DNA of 64,000 nt from Chitinophaga eiseniae (GCF_900167135.1 NZ_FUWZ01000003.1:744001-808000); one strand, 5' to 3'. Shown: positions 25,432 to 34,171, counted from the stretch's first letter. A program made the numbers and translations. The notes: generated by a model from the sequence alone, not told the origin.

Positions 25432-26487
25432 TTAATCGATCAGCGGCATCTGCGCCACCCATTGCCTGATGAGGGCTACGCCTTCCTTATGGATCACGGT
25501 GCGGGCCAGCTCCGGCATGGCGGTACCTGGTTCGGCGCTGTTCATGCGGTGCACCAGGATGGAGTGCAGCGGGTCGCCGGGGATGACGTCGTAGTTGAGT
25601 CCTCCTGCGCCGCCGCCGGCGGATACGGGTTGTTTCATGATACCGAGGTGGTCACTGCCGTTCTGTTCGTATTCCAGGAACAGGCCCGTATTAAATGCAT
25701 CGCCGCCTTTGGTGTGGCAGTGGGCGCAGTTGACATCGAGGTAGGCCCGTGCGCGTTCGTTGACCGTATAATGCACGCTGTCTTTCCAATCCGGCAGTTG
25801 CGGAACGTCTGCTGCGGGCAGGCCTTGCAACATGCCGGCGGAGGCCCATTGCTGCAGCTGGCCGGAGGTTTGTCCTGCCAGTGTGAAATTGAGGTTGCGC
25901 GCTTTGGGACCGATGGGCGTCAGTACGCTGTTGTTGATATGGCAACGTTTACAATCGTTGGTATTGGGCATCTGGTATACGGTGGAGATTTTTTCTCCGC
26001 TGTCGTCCAGCAGGGTGATGGGTATCTTTTTGCCCAGTATCCATTTTACGGCTTCGGTCTGCTGATCGTTCCAGAGGTAGTTCATCACCTTCCAGTTTTT
26101 ATCTGCCGGATCTTTGAACAACAGGCGGGTTTCTATCATCACCTTTTTGTGTTCCGGGCTGGTGTAGGCGAAGTTTTTAATGATGAACGTGGAGTCCGGG
26201 AAGTCCAGCGGCCCCTGGGCCGTGTATTGTGCCGCTTTGCCTTCCGGCAGTACCACAAAGCGGTCTTTCACCGCGTAGTCGGTAAACAGCGGCGTTGACA
26301 GGTCATAACGCACTACGCCTTTGCGGGGCGTCAGTGTTTTCAGATCGCCGGCAAAAAATCCGTAGTCAGACAGTTTTTCTCTAAACTGAAAGCCGGCGTT
26401 GTCCTGCCGGGCAGGTTGCTGCTGGCAGCTGTTGAACCACGCCAGCAAAAAAACAAACATCAGTAACAGCAAACAAGGCTTCCTCAT
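25432..26487 (-). CDS. Dihaem c-type cytochrome lipoprotein, SO2930 family
   Basis: 351 residues with a lipoprotein signal (lipobox FNSC, Cys21). Two haem-binding motifs are present: C179-KR-C182-H183 and C254-AH-C257-H258. The first half is a beta-rich domain typical of the SO2930 (HNE_0200) family rather than a plain cytochrome. Family knowledge: these proteins are regularly encoded next to a specific parallel beta-helix protein, and that is the arrangement here, 25 bases away. It probably transfers electrons at the outer membrane or periplasm; partner and substrate are unknown. Confidence 0.88.
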   Translation of the reverse strand: MRKPCLLLLMFVFLLAWFNSCQQQPARQDNAGFQFREKLSDYGFFAGDLKTLTPRKGVVRYDLSTPLFTDYAVKDRFVVLPEGKAAQYTAQGPLDFPDSTFIIKNFAYTSPEHKKVMIETRLLFKDPADKNWKVMNYLWNDQQTEAVKWILGKKIPITLLDDSGEKISTVYQMPNTNDCKRCHINNSVLTPIGPKARNLNFTLAGQTSGQLQQWASAGMLQGLPAADVPQLPDWKDSVHYTVNERARAYLDVNCAHCHTKGGDAFNTGLFLEYEQNGSDHLGIMKQPVSAGGGAGGLNYDVIPGDPLHSILVHRMNSAEPGTAMPELARTVIHKEGVALIRQWVAQMPLID

Positions 26488-26512
26488 CTCGCTAAAAATT
26501 AAACAAAAAAAA

Positions 26513-27793
26513 TTACTTGCACAAGAACGGTGTCACCACGGTATCGGGGCGCCATTCTTTGGTGCCCATCTGTAAGGCATGCACATTCACAAACAGGTTG
26601 GACTGTTTCTGATTGATGCAGAGGGAATCGGGGTTGGCGGCGGTACCTTTTGTCAGCACGTTGCTGGTGATACCGTCGTAGGTAATGAAAGGCAGGCGGG
26701 CGTTTTTACGGGCAGGGTCCTGCGCGTTGAGCTGTTGCTCGAGCGCTACCAGTATTTTACCGGTATGATGCTCATAGACAGCTGGTGGAAAGCTGTCACC
26801 CACCTGCATTTCATTGTCATGGATGCGAATGTTCTTAGGTATAGGGTCGTAGTGATCATTTATTTTAGCGCCTGCATTGGTGTCAATAAAAAAGCCGGAC
26901 ACCACCGAGATGGCGCTGGAGTTGTTATTGATGATGCGGTTGTTGTACAGTTCAATATCAGAAGCCGCCAGTATCACCACTCCACTGCCGGGAGCAGCGT
27001 TACCGACGCCCCAGGTGGAGCCGAAACTGCCTGCTTTGGCAAAGTTACGTTCGTTGTTATCGTGCAGGTGGTTGTTATAGGCTTTCACATGGCCGCCGCG
27101 CTGTGACAGGTCGGGCAGGTCAAAAATGAGGAAGCCGGCGGTGTTGCCGTAAAAATCGTTGTCGTATACCTGTGCGTTGGAGGTATTTTCTATTTCGCAG
27201 CCGGCCACGTTCTTGTAGGCCTTACAGTTACGGACGATGGCGCTGTCGGTCTGCCCAACGTAGATACCGGCGTCGGAAGCGCCTTCCGCGTAGCAGTGTT
27301 CTATCAGCACGTTTTTACACATCACGGGGTAGATAGCGTAGCCGCCGCTGGTGGAATCGGCTTTCGACCATACCGCATTCAGGTGGGTGATGACCACCTT
27401 TTCACTTTTATTTATTTTGATGAGATCTCCTTTGGAGTCTTTCAGCGTCATGTTGTGGATAGCGAAGCCTTTCACGTCCGTTACGCGGATACCTTCACCG
27501 CCCTGGCTCTGGGAGGAGAAGTCCAGCACTGTTTTATCGGGACCGGCGCCTTCTATGCGGATATGGTTTACCTGTGCGATGCTCAGGTTATCGAATTTAT
27601 AGGTGCCTTCTTTCAGGAAGATGCTGCTGCTGTCTTTAATGGTGAGGAAGGCTTCGGCTATTTTGGTTTCTTCACCGGGGCCGAAGGTGAGTTTGGTCTT
27701 GTATCCGTCCCTGTCTTCCTGCGACGAGTGGCATGCCGCCAGCAGGCCTGCGAGGGCGAGGGCCAGGATAGAATAACTGTTGTGTCGTTTCAT
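26513..27793 (-). CDS. Parallel beta-helix lipoprotein, partner of the dihaem cytochrome
   Basis: Start set at ATG 27793 (MKRHNSYSILALALAGLLAAC), which gives a proper lipobox; a longer frame from 27931 would overlap the TonB receptor gene. The protein is 426 residues. Repeated NosD/pectate-lyase-like rungs such as IRIEGAGPDKTVLDFS, GFAIHNMTLKDSKGD, VLIEHCYAEGASDAGIYVG and DIELYNNRIINNNSSAISV build a right-handed beta-helix. In other genomes this family pairs with the SO2930 cytochrome. Possibly a surface binding or catalytic partner; the ligand is not known. Confidence 0.88.
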   Translation of the reverse strand: MKRHNSYSILALALAGLLAACHSSQEDRDGYKTKLTFGPGEETKIAEAFLTIKDSSSIFLKEGTYKFDNLSIAQVNHIRIEGAGPDKTVLDFSSQSQGGEGIRVTDVKGFAIHNMTLKDSKGDLIKINKSEKVVITHLNAVWSKADSTSGGYAIYPVMCKNVLIEHCYAEGASDAGIYVGQTDSAIVRNCKAYKNVAGCEIENTSNAQVYDNDFYGNTAGFLIFDLPDLSQRGGHVKAYNNHLHDNNERNFAKAGSFGSTWGVGNAAPGSGVVILAASDIELYNNRIINNNSSAISVVSGFFIDTNAGAKINDHYDPIPKNIRIHDNEMQVGDSFPPAVYEHHTGKILVALEQQLNAQDPARKNARLPFITYDGITSNVLTKGTAANPDSLCINQKQSNLFVNVHALQMGTKEWRPDTVVTPFLCK

Positions 27794-27816
27794 ATGATTT
27801 CCATTTTTAAAAATGA

Positions 27817-30567
27817 TTAAAATACGTTGTAGGCAAAGCTGACATAGTACATAGCGCCTATGGCCGGGCTGCCGAATCCGTTGCGGTAATACACATTGGT
27901 GATATTGGTGCCGCCCAGTTTGATCCTGCAATGTGCCTGCAGCAACCGGTAACTGATCTGCGCATCTATCACGGAAGAGGCTGGTACGTTACCACTGCCG
28001 AATCCTATCTGATAGAAATAACCCGGGCGGTAGCGGAAAGTTGTGCTGAAAGCAAAACGTTCTTTATTGCCAAAGCCGGTATTGCCGAAGTCTATATTGA
28101 ATTTGTAGTTAGGCGTATTAAAATTGTTGACCTGGCTGTTGTTCCTGTTTTTGAGGAAGTCGGATGAGAAGTTCACTTTCGCCATGAAGTTGCGTGACAT
28201 CTCTACCGCCACGCTGGCGGCATAGCCGTAGGTATTTACCTTCTCTGCGCCGTTGTACGCGATATTATAGGCCATATAGGTACTGTGGTCTTTAAAGGCG
28301 GTGGGATCGTCGGTACCGGGCGTATTGGCCACGTTGACGTAGCCGATGAAATTTTTCCAGGTGGCGTAGTAGCCCAGCACGTCTATCAGCACCCGTTTGG
28401 CTATCAGGGAGGAGTATCCTAACTCGAAGGCGTCTACGGACTGTGGTTTGATATCGCTGAGGGTGAATTGCTGCAGGTCAGCGGGGTTGTTGCTTTGCTG
28501 GTATTTGGCGACGCTTTCCAGGGTATAGGCCGGATAGCGGTCGAACTGGTAAACACCGTTGAGCAGCCGGGAAGAGCCTCCGGAGGCGAAGCTGTTATAA
28601 TCTACGGGGGTGCTTTGCAGCGCCTGGATATTGGAGGGGAAGCTATAGGCGTTCTGGTAGGAGAAGCGGATAAAACTTTCCCTGTTCACCTCTGCTACCG
28701 CTGATGCCCTGGTGGTGATGCGGGGTTTTTCGAAGAGGGTATTTTTATCGTAGCGGAAGGCGGCGCTGAGGCTCAGTTTTTCTTTCAGCACTTTTTTGGT
28801 AGCGTGGACGTAGGCGCTGTATTCCGCCACATCGATGGGGCCGTCGTTGTCGGGGAACAGCGTGCCTTTGGAATCGAGGCGGTACAGGCGGTAGTTGAGG
28901 CCGGCGATCAGCTCCGCAAATTTTACGAGGTGGGTGAAATTGTATTGTCCTTCTACGTTATACAGTTTGCTTTTATCGAGGAAAAGCGTACCTCCTTTGG
29001 AGGTAGGCAGGGAAGAGATGCTGTCTTTCAGGTGTTGGAACAGGGGGCTGGAGGCGTCGGGGCGGCCCTGGTCTGCAAAGGCGCGGGCGATGTTACCGGC
29101 GTCGGTATAGCTTTTACCGCCTGCCATGGCTTCCAGCAGGGCGCCGGTGTACTGGGGGTACCAGCCGTCGCCGGTGGCGGGGTTGAAGCTGGGCTTCCAG
29201 GCTTCGTTGATCAATTGGGCCGTAGGACTGGCGATAATGGTGTTACCGGAGTTTTCGCGGGTGGTGTAGCCTCTCAGGAACCAGTGTTCCGCTTTCAGTT
29301 CCGCACGGTACTGTCCCAGCTGGAAATTGGTGAGGGCGTAGCGGGTATCGTTGCTGTATACCGCATTGCCTTTTCCGAAGGTACCGGAAATAATGGCTTC
29401 CAGCTGTGGCCGGATCTTATACCGCAGCTCTACGTTGGCCTTCAGTAATTTGGCGTCGTTGCTCAGGTAGCCGTATTCGGGGTAGCCGGTGCGGGCCACA
29501 TAGTTGCTGCCTTTTTCCAGCAGCGGGTCGATGATGGGCGCCAGCTCCGGTGTTTGGGCCAGGGCTGCCTGCAGGAACGGGTTGATGTCTACGGATGTTT
29601 TGCTGCCATACCTATTCACCCCGTTATAGTTGGGGTCGGTGAGCGGGCCGCCGGGACCATTGGTATTGGTGGTGTCGGTGGCCATCCATTCTTTGGCCTG
29701 TATATATTGCATGTTGATTTTAAAAGCGAATTTGTCGTTCACTTTTTTGGCCCAGCGGATGGTCCAGTCGTAGTAAGGCGATGGCCCGAAGGGGTCGTTG
29801 GATCTGCCTTTACTGACATGGTTCACTCCCTGGGTGATCTGGGCGCTGAGGCCCTGGTATTTGAACGGGTCTTTGCCGGTCATGACGAGGGTGCCGTTAA
29901 GGCCGCGGGAGCCGTAGAGGGCGGAGGAGGCGCCGGACAGCACTTCAAGGTTGTCCACATCCAGTTCGGTGAGGCCGATGGCGGTGCCGAGGGGAAAGTT
30001 GAGCCCGGGGGCCTGATTGTCCATCCCGTCTACGATCTGGGTGAAGTTGGTGTTACCGCTGGTATTGAAGCCGCGGGTGGTGATGGTGGTAAAGGTGAGG
30101 CTGGAGGTGGTCACATCCACCCCCTTGAGGCCCTGTATCATATTAAAATAACTGGGCTGGGGGGAGTTGATGATTTCTTTGGTGCTGATCCGTTCGATGG
30201 TGACCGGGGATTCGATTTTTTTCTGGGTGAAGCGGCTGGCGGAGACCACCACCTCGCGGCCGAGCACAGATACCGGGGTGAGTTCTACTTTCAGGGCGCC
30301 GGCGCCGGTGACGGTGACTTCTTTGGTTTCAAAGCCAAGGGATGAAAAAATCAGGGTGACGGGGTATTGTTTTTTGGCAGAAAAGCGGAAGTTGCCCTGA
30401 TCATTGGTATAGTCGCCGTTAGGCGCTTCTTTCATGGTAACGGATACGGCGGGAACCACCTCTTTGGTGTCCGCATTGCGCACATTGCCCGAGACCGTGA
30501 TCTGGGCATGCGCCAGATGGATAAAACCCATCAGACAAATAATGGTTGATAATAAGACTTTGAACAT
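27817..30567 (-). CDS. TonB-dependent outer-membrane receptor with CarboxypepD-like domain
   Basis: Start chosen at ATG 30567 (MFKVLLSTIICLMGFIHLAHA), giving a clean signal peptide and 916 residues; 30624 would add 19 residues. After the signal come a carboxypeptidase-regulatory-like domain (about 22-105), a plug with INSPQPSYFNMIQGLKGVDV, then a barrel ending YYVSFAYNVF. It is not a SusC type: no SusD neighbour. It is 23 bases upstream of the beta-helix gene, so receptor, beta-helix and cytochrome form a likely three-gene operon. A 21-bp-period direct repeat lies 79-109 bases upstream of its start. Confidence 0.9.
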   Translation of the reverse strand: MFKVLLSTIICLMGFIHLAHAQITVSGNVRNADTKEVVPAVSVTMKEAPNGDYTNDQGNFRFSAKKQYPVTLIFSSLGFETKEVTVTGAGALKVELTPVSVLGREVVVSASRFTQKKIESPVTIERISTKEIINSPQPSYFNMIQGLKGVDVTTSSLTFTTITTRGFNTSGNTNFTQIVDGMDNQAPGLNFPLGTAIGLTELDVDNLEVLSGASSALYGSRGLNGTLVMTGKDPFKYQGLSAQITQGVNHVSKGRSNDPFGPSPYYDWTIRWAKKVNDKFAFKINMQYIQAKEWMATDTTNTNGPGGPLTDPNYNGVNRYGSKTSVDINPFLQAALAQTPELAPIIDPLLEKGSNYVARTGYPEYGYLSNDAKLLKANVELRYKIRPQLEAIISGTFGKGNAVYSNDTRYALTNFQLGQYRAELKAEHWFLRGYTTRENSGNTIIASPTAQLINEAWKPSFNPATGDGWYPQYTGALLEAMAGGKSYTDAGNIARAFADQGRPDASSPLFQHLKDSISSLPTSKGGTLFLDKSKLYNVEGQYNFTHLVKFAELIAGLNYRLYRLDSKGTLFPDNDGPIDVAEYSAYVHATKKVLKEKLSLSAAFRYDKNTLFEKPRITTRASAVAEVNRESFIRFSYQNAYSFPSNIQALQSTPVDYNSFASGGSSRLLNGVYQFDRYPAYTLESVAKYQQSNNPADLQQFTLSDIKPQSVDAFELGYSSLIAKRVLIDVLGYYATWKNFIGYVNVANTPGTDDPTAFKDHSTYMAYNIAYNGAEKVNTYGYAASVAVEMSRNFMAKVNFSSDFLKNRNNSQVNNFNTPNYKFNIDFGNTGFGNKERFAFSTTFRYRPGYFYQIGFGSGNVPASSVIDAQISYRLLQAHCRIKLGGTNITNVYYRNGFGSPAIGAMYYVSFAYNVF

Positions 30568-30645
30568 CAGGGTGGAATTTAGACAGGTTGACAAAGGCGA
30601 TATTACCAAAAACACCCGTGGCAACGTGCCTGCGGCGGCGGGTTT

Positions 30646-30676
30646 GGGGTGAAATCAGGTACATACGGGGCGAAAT
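30646..30676 (-). promoter_or_regulatory. 10-bp direct repeats with 21-bp period, probable LytTR operator
   Basis: On the minus strand ATTTCGCCCC (30676-30667) and ATTTCACCCC (30655-30646) repeat with nine of ten bases identical at exactly 21-bp spacing, upstream of the TonB receptor operon. The ATTTC half and the period match the repeat near 23500. A LytTR-domain gene starts about 1.2 kb away. Confidence 0.6.
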
Positions 30677-30683
30677 AGGATTG

Positions 30684-30825
30684 TTATTTTGAAATTTTGG
30701 GATTTTGGGATTTGGGGATTTGATGGCTAGTGAGTAGCAGGCTGTTGGTAAAGGTTGGTGGCTATTGAATATCGGTTATTGGCTATTGGCTATTGAGTTC
30801 GGCTATTGGGTGTCGGCTATTGGGT
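30684..30825. repeat. AT/G-rich tandem heptad repeat
   Basis: The word GGCTATTG occurs at 30760, 30781, 30788, 30801 and 30815, with spacings of 21, 7, 13 and 14 bases; variants lie between, and TTTGGGATTT-type units lie to the left. No gene is visible in 30625-30873. It resembles a degenerate minisatellite. Confidence 0.7.
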
Positions 30826-30873
30826 ATTATCTACGGAATATTTTTGAGGGGGTCATCTTATCGCAGGTGATCA

Positions 30874-31854
30874 TCAGCCGAAGGCTGACTGGAATACCGG
30901 CAGGTAAGTTCCGGATACGGGAACGGGGGTGTCTTCCATTCCTTCCACCTGTAAAAAGTACCCTTTTGAATTTTTCTTAAAAAGTACCACTTTCGACAGG
31001 TTGACCAGGTAGGAACGATGTGCGCGGGCGAAGCCGTTGGCCGTAAGCTGTGTTTCCATTTTTTTGAGAGATACCCGTACCAGTTCTTTACTGACGGCGG
31101 TACCGTTGCGGTAGAACACCTGCACGTAGTTATCTTCCGCTTTGATCATGAGTAGTTTGGCCGGATGTACCGAAAGGGCGGTTTTTCCCTGTTCGTCTTT
31201 GATTTGCAGGCAATTGTCCGGTAAAATGACGGGCAGCACCGGTGTGCTGGCTACCGGGGCGGGAGGGACCGGTATTTGTGACACCCTGTTTTCCAGTGAT
31301 TTCAGCTGCCGGTATTTTTCGCGGGAGAAAAACCAGAGCAGGGAGATCATATACGGGAGGGGCATGATCAGCGCGGTATACCGCAGGGTACTGACAAACT
31401 CGCTCCAGGTAAAGAAAAAGGTATCGGTGAGCAGTACGTCCACAAGGGTAACGATGGAGGCCACCAGTACAATTTCGCCCAGCAGCCAAAAGAGGTAGGT
31501 AGCGTTGGTGAGTCGGCGGCGTATTTTCCAGCCTGCCAGCAGGAACTGGGAGATAGTGAGGCCCAGTATGCCGCAACCCGTGAAAATGCCGAAGAACGTC
31601 ACCAGCGGCAGGTGCTGTCCTTCATACCACATATTGATATTAAAGGGCAGGAAAATATACATGAAGCAAAAACTGAAAACACTGCAGAAAACGATCAGTT
31701 CAATCCTGTTCCGCACCGGGTCCAGTAGACTGAAGCGGGGCTGGTCTGCGATCAGCGGGAGTGTTGGCAAGCTTTTCATACCATGATGGATTTCGAAAAT
31801 TAAGATACGTTTTTTCAGGGAAAGCGACAAGGCAGTGGACTGAAAGTAATACAT
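30874..31854 (-). CDS. Membrane-anchored LytTR transcriptional regulator
   Basis: 326 residues (an alternative start at 31779 would drop 25). Four hydrophobic segments lie between about residues 50 and 185 (LIVFCSVFSFCFMYIFLPF, VTFFGIFTGCGILGLTISQFLL, ATYLFWLLGEIVLVASIVTL, ALIMPLPYMISLLWFF), then a short linker and a C-terminal LytTR domain (about 215-326; MIKAEDNYVQVFYRNG, FARAHRSYLVNLSKV, VPVSGTYLPVF). It lacks a receiver, so it is a one-component membrane regulator. It is close to the repeat in front of the TonB receptor operon, which it may control. Confidence 0.9.
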   Translation of the reverse strand: MYYFQSTALSLSLKKRILIFEIHHGMKSLPTLPLIADQPRFSLLDPVRNRIELIVFCSVFSFCFMYIFLPFNINMWYEGQHLPLVTFFGIFTGCGILGLTISQFLLAGWKIRRRLTNATYLFWLLGEIVLVASIVTLVDVLLTDTFFFTWSEFVSTLRYTALIMPLPYMISLLWFFSREKYRQLKSLENRVSQIPVPPAPVASTPVLPVILPDNCLQIKDEQGKTALSVHPAKLLMIKAEDNYVQVFYRNGTAVSKELVRVSLKKMETQLTANGFARAHRSYLVNLSKVVLFKKNSKGYFLQVEGMEDTPVPVSGTYLPVFQSAFG

Positions 31855-31861
31855 TCGCTGT

Positions 31862-32323
31862 ATGCAGGAAATATTTACCCTTCCAAAGTGGTTCCGGATC
31901 TTTTGTTATGCGGGCGCTATCGTGATGTTAGGTACGGGGGCTGAAATGGTTTACCTGGAGTTTACGGAGATCAAGGGGCAGAACATCATTTTCATGGGAT
32001 TAGCGTTCTTTTTTCTGGCCTGGTCCATGTATGCCTATACGCGGCTGAAGCTGGTCCTCGATCCGAAAACGGTCCGTTTTACCGGTGGGTTGCGGCCGCA
32101 TCATTTTAGCTGGACCGACATCACCACTATCGACATGGCGCGTGTAGGACGTTACAGTGAAGCGCAGTTAAGCATCCGTTACAGTGACCGTACGTTACGG
32201 CTCGGCCGCAGTTTTTTCCGGAAGAAGCCTTTCGCTGACATCCTCGACAGGGTGGAGCGTTATGCGCCGGAAGGTGTTTTCACGGCGGGCTACAGGCAGG
32301 TAAAAGCAGAGCTGCCGGCTTAG
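31862..32323 (+). CDS. Small membrane protein with PH-like domain
   Basis: 153 residues. Two hydrophobic segments (about 12-32 and 41-60; FCYAGAIVMLGTGAEMVYL and NIIFMGLAFFFLAWSMYAY) precede a soluble part whose pattern LKLVLDPKTVRFTGGLRPHHFSWTDI and QLSIRYSDRTLRLGRSFF resembles bacterial PH-like domains. No function is known. It is divergent from the LytTR gene, with seven bases between the start codons, so their promoters must lie within each other's reading frames or leader. Its stop overlaps the stop of the next gene by four bases on the other strand. Confidence 0.7.
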   Translation: MQEIFTLPKWFRIFCYAGAIVMLGTGAEMVYLEFTEIKGQNIIFMGLAFFFLAWSMYAYTRLKLVLDPKTVRFTGGLRPHHFSWTDITTIDMARVGRYSEAQLSIRYSDRTLRLGRSFFRKKPFADILDRVERYAPEGVFTAGYRQVKAELPA

Positions 32324-32817
32324 AAGACGGGTTCCTCTCCTGCTTTCAGCTCCTTCCCTTTTTGTTGGACTGCTTTGCTAAATACCGCTTCCGGCAGTGC
32401 TTTAAAGCCTTTGGGTGCTTTATGTGCCGGTCCTTCATAGATGCCGACAAAACGTTTGTTGTAGGTACGGCGGCTCACGGGGTCGGTCATACGAAAATAC
32501 TGCGGGAACCATCCTTTCACGGCCCGTGTATCCTTTATCGGTTGTTGCCTGCCGGCCAGCAGCTGTTCCAGTGTTATCTTTTCCACAGCTGCCGGCGAAA
32601 AGAAATAAATTCTTTTGCCTTTCAGGGTGTTGCCGGCTTTGAATACGCCGGCGTGATGCCATTCAGTAGCGAAAGGAGTGAGCTCTTTCGCCGAAATTTT
32701 CTCGTTGAATTTCTTCGTCAGCATACGGGCCACGTCGCCGGCTTTCAGCAACCCTTTCTCTTCTGCATCCTGGTAGTTTTCGGATTTCCCCTGCCGCAAA
32801 TATTGGCTCATTTTCAT
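32320..32817 (-). CDS. Hypothetical protein, 165 aa
   Basis: 165 residues with a basic, lysine-rich composition and no signal or membrane segment. A starting segment of a winged-helix flavour (KAGDVARMLTKKFNEKISAKELTPFATEWHHAG) is followed by KGKRIYFFSPAAVEKI. I do not recognise the family. The C-terminal half (GWFPQYFRMTDPVSRRTYNKRF) may bind nucleic acid, but that is speculation from charge only. It overlaps the convergent gene at 31862 by four bases and is 16 bases downstream of the deformylase remnant. Confidence 0.6.
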   Translation of the reverse strand: MKMSQYLRQGKSENYQDAEEKGLLKAGDVARMLTKKFNEKISAKELTPFATEWHHAGVFKAGNTLKGKRIYFFSPAAVEKITLEQLLAGRQQPIKDTRAVKGWFPQYFRMTDPVSRRTYNKRFVGIYEGPAHKAPKGFKALPEAVFSKAVQQKGKELKAGEEPVF

Positions 32818-32833
32818 GGCGGCAAGGTACGAT

Positions 32834-33214
32834 TTATTTCATGGGATAAGCAGTCCTGTACCAGCCTTTGCGTACTTTTTCGAGTTTACCGGCCAGCAGT
32901 TTCCGCTGCAGGGGTGACAGGCGGGAGACAGGCGTTATCTTTGGATTGATGAATACCTCCCGGATACCGGCGCCGGCAGGGAAAAGCCGGGCGCGTTCTT
33001 CCGGACCGAGGTGATCGAAGGTGGACTGGCTTTCTACGATAAACAGCCGCAGCGGCTGATGGACCTGCGGCGCTGCCAGTCCCACCCCGCGGGCGGCTGC
33101 CAGTGTCTGCCACATGTTCTCCACCAGTTCACGCAGCCCGGGGAAATCCGCCGGCACGTCCGCACAGGGTGTACGCAGTATCGTGTGGCCATAAGCGATA
33201 ATAGGAAGTATCAT
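32834..33214 (-). pseudogene. Peptide deformylase with internal deletion of both metal-binding motifs
   Basis: From ATG 33214 the frame starts ILPIIAYGHTILRTPC and has the first PDF motif GVGLAAPQV intact, then VFINPKIT. Typical deformylases continue with EGCLS and HEYDH, which hold the metal ligands. Here the sequence jumps straight to RLSPLQRKLLAGKLEKVRKG, the family's normal C-terminal tail, with the frame intact. The protein is about 126 residues instead of about 190. It cannot bind the catalytic metal, so it is a remnant or a non-catalytic derivative. A functional copy is presumably elsewhere in the genome. The frame upstream to 33391 is not considered coding. Confidence 0.85.
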
Positions 33215-33302
33215 GTTTTTAATCCCAAAAATGCCATCGTATCGCGTAACCGTATAGTAAATATTAGACATTAATTTATTTCTCAACCCGACGTCCTGCC
33301 TG

Positions 33303-33310
33303 TACTTTTG
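33303..33310 (+). promoter_or_regulatory. Exact -7 element immediately before the AraC start
   Basis: TACTTTTG fits TAnnTTTG exactly, but it ends four bases before ATG 33315. Transcription would begin about at that ATG, so the message is either leaderless or the true start is a later ATG (33339 or 33354). The -33 region is weak. Confidence 0.4.
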
Positions 33311-33314
33311 CACT

Positions 33315-34151
33315 ATGCCCGTAACGCTGTACCAATACATGCAAAGCCTGGAGATGATCCGCCCTGCCGCCGCCCGCTCGCGGCTGATCACCGGTTTTTA
33401 TGTGCTGCCCGCTTCGCGGCTGCAGGGAGGATGCACCGCCGTCAGCGACGGTATGCCAGCCATCGCGTTCCTTCCTCATCCGGAAGACAGCATCACCTTC
33501 ACCACCGGTAACCGCGCCGTTGCCCTCACCGGTGCCTGGATCAGCAGTCAATACCTGGAGAAGACAACGCTGCAGCTGCAGCAGCCGGCAGGAGAACTGC
33601 TCATCGTCCGCCTCAACCCGGTGCTTTTTTACCAGCGCTGGCCGCTGCTGCCCGCCCGCCTGCAACAGCGCGTCGCGTGGGGCCTGCCGGAACTGCTGGG
33701 GCCCGATGGCGCCACGCTGCTTCAACAGGTAGCCGCAGCTACTGCTACGACAGCTAAGATACACGCCATAGAAGCATGGATGGCCACGCAGCTGCAGGAG
33801 CAGCCGGGGCATAACGGCCTGCTGGAAAGCGTCTTTTCGTATATCTGTCAACGTAAGGGCCTTACGACCGTTAAAGAACTAACCGCCATTCTGGGCGTTA
33901 ACTACAAATGGCTGGAACGGAACTTCCGTTACTATACCGGCCTGCCGCCCAAGCTGTTCCTGCGGCAGTACCGTTTCCTACAAGCCTCCCTGGCACTGAT
34001 GTATTCCCATCCGGTAGATTTTATGGCTGTCGCGCTGGAGCATGGATATTATGATCAAAACCACCTTATCAAGGAGTTCAGGCAGTTTACCGGCCTGGCA
34101 CCGGGGTGTTTCCGGGAGCGGCTTCGTGAGCAAGGCGACTGCTTGTTATAG
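33315..34151 (+). CDS. AraC-family transcriptional regulator
   Basis: 278 residues; internal Met codons at 33339 and 33354 are alternative starts. The N-terminal 170 residues are an uncharacterised effector part in which PGDEDSITF-like beta-strand segments alternate with hydrophobic runs. The C-terminal AraC domain has the first helix-turn-helix (TVKELTAILGVNYKWLERNFRYYTG) and the second (DFMAVALEHGYYDQNHLIKEFRQFTGLAPGCFRER). No neighbouring operon points to a clear target. A tRNA gene lies 68 bases downstream. Confidence 0.88.
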   Translation: MPVTLYQYMQSLEMIRPAAARSRLITGFYVLPASRLQGGCTAVSDGMPAIAFLPHPEDSITFTTGNRAVALTGAWISSQYLEKTTLQLQQPAGELLIVRLNPVLFYQRWPLLPARLQQRVAWGLPELLGPDGATLLQQVAAATATTAKIHAIEAWMATQLQEQPGHNGLLESVFSYICQRKGLTTVKELTAILGVNYKWLERNFRYYTGLPPKLFLRQYRFLQASLALMYSHPVDFMAVALEHGYYDQNHLIKEFRQFTGLAPGCFRERLREQGDCLL

Positions 34152-34171
34152 GATTTGGGCAGCAAAAAAAA

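Noticed and set aside
30684..30825. Possible CRISPR array from repeated GGCTATTG words
   Set aside because: The units are too short and irregular and have no constant spacer length; no cas genes are present in the window.
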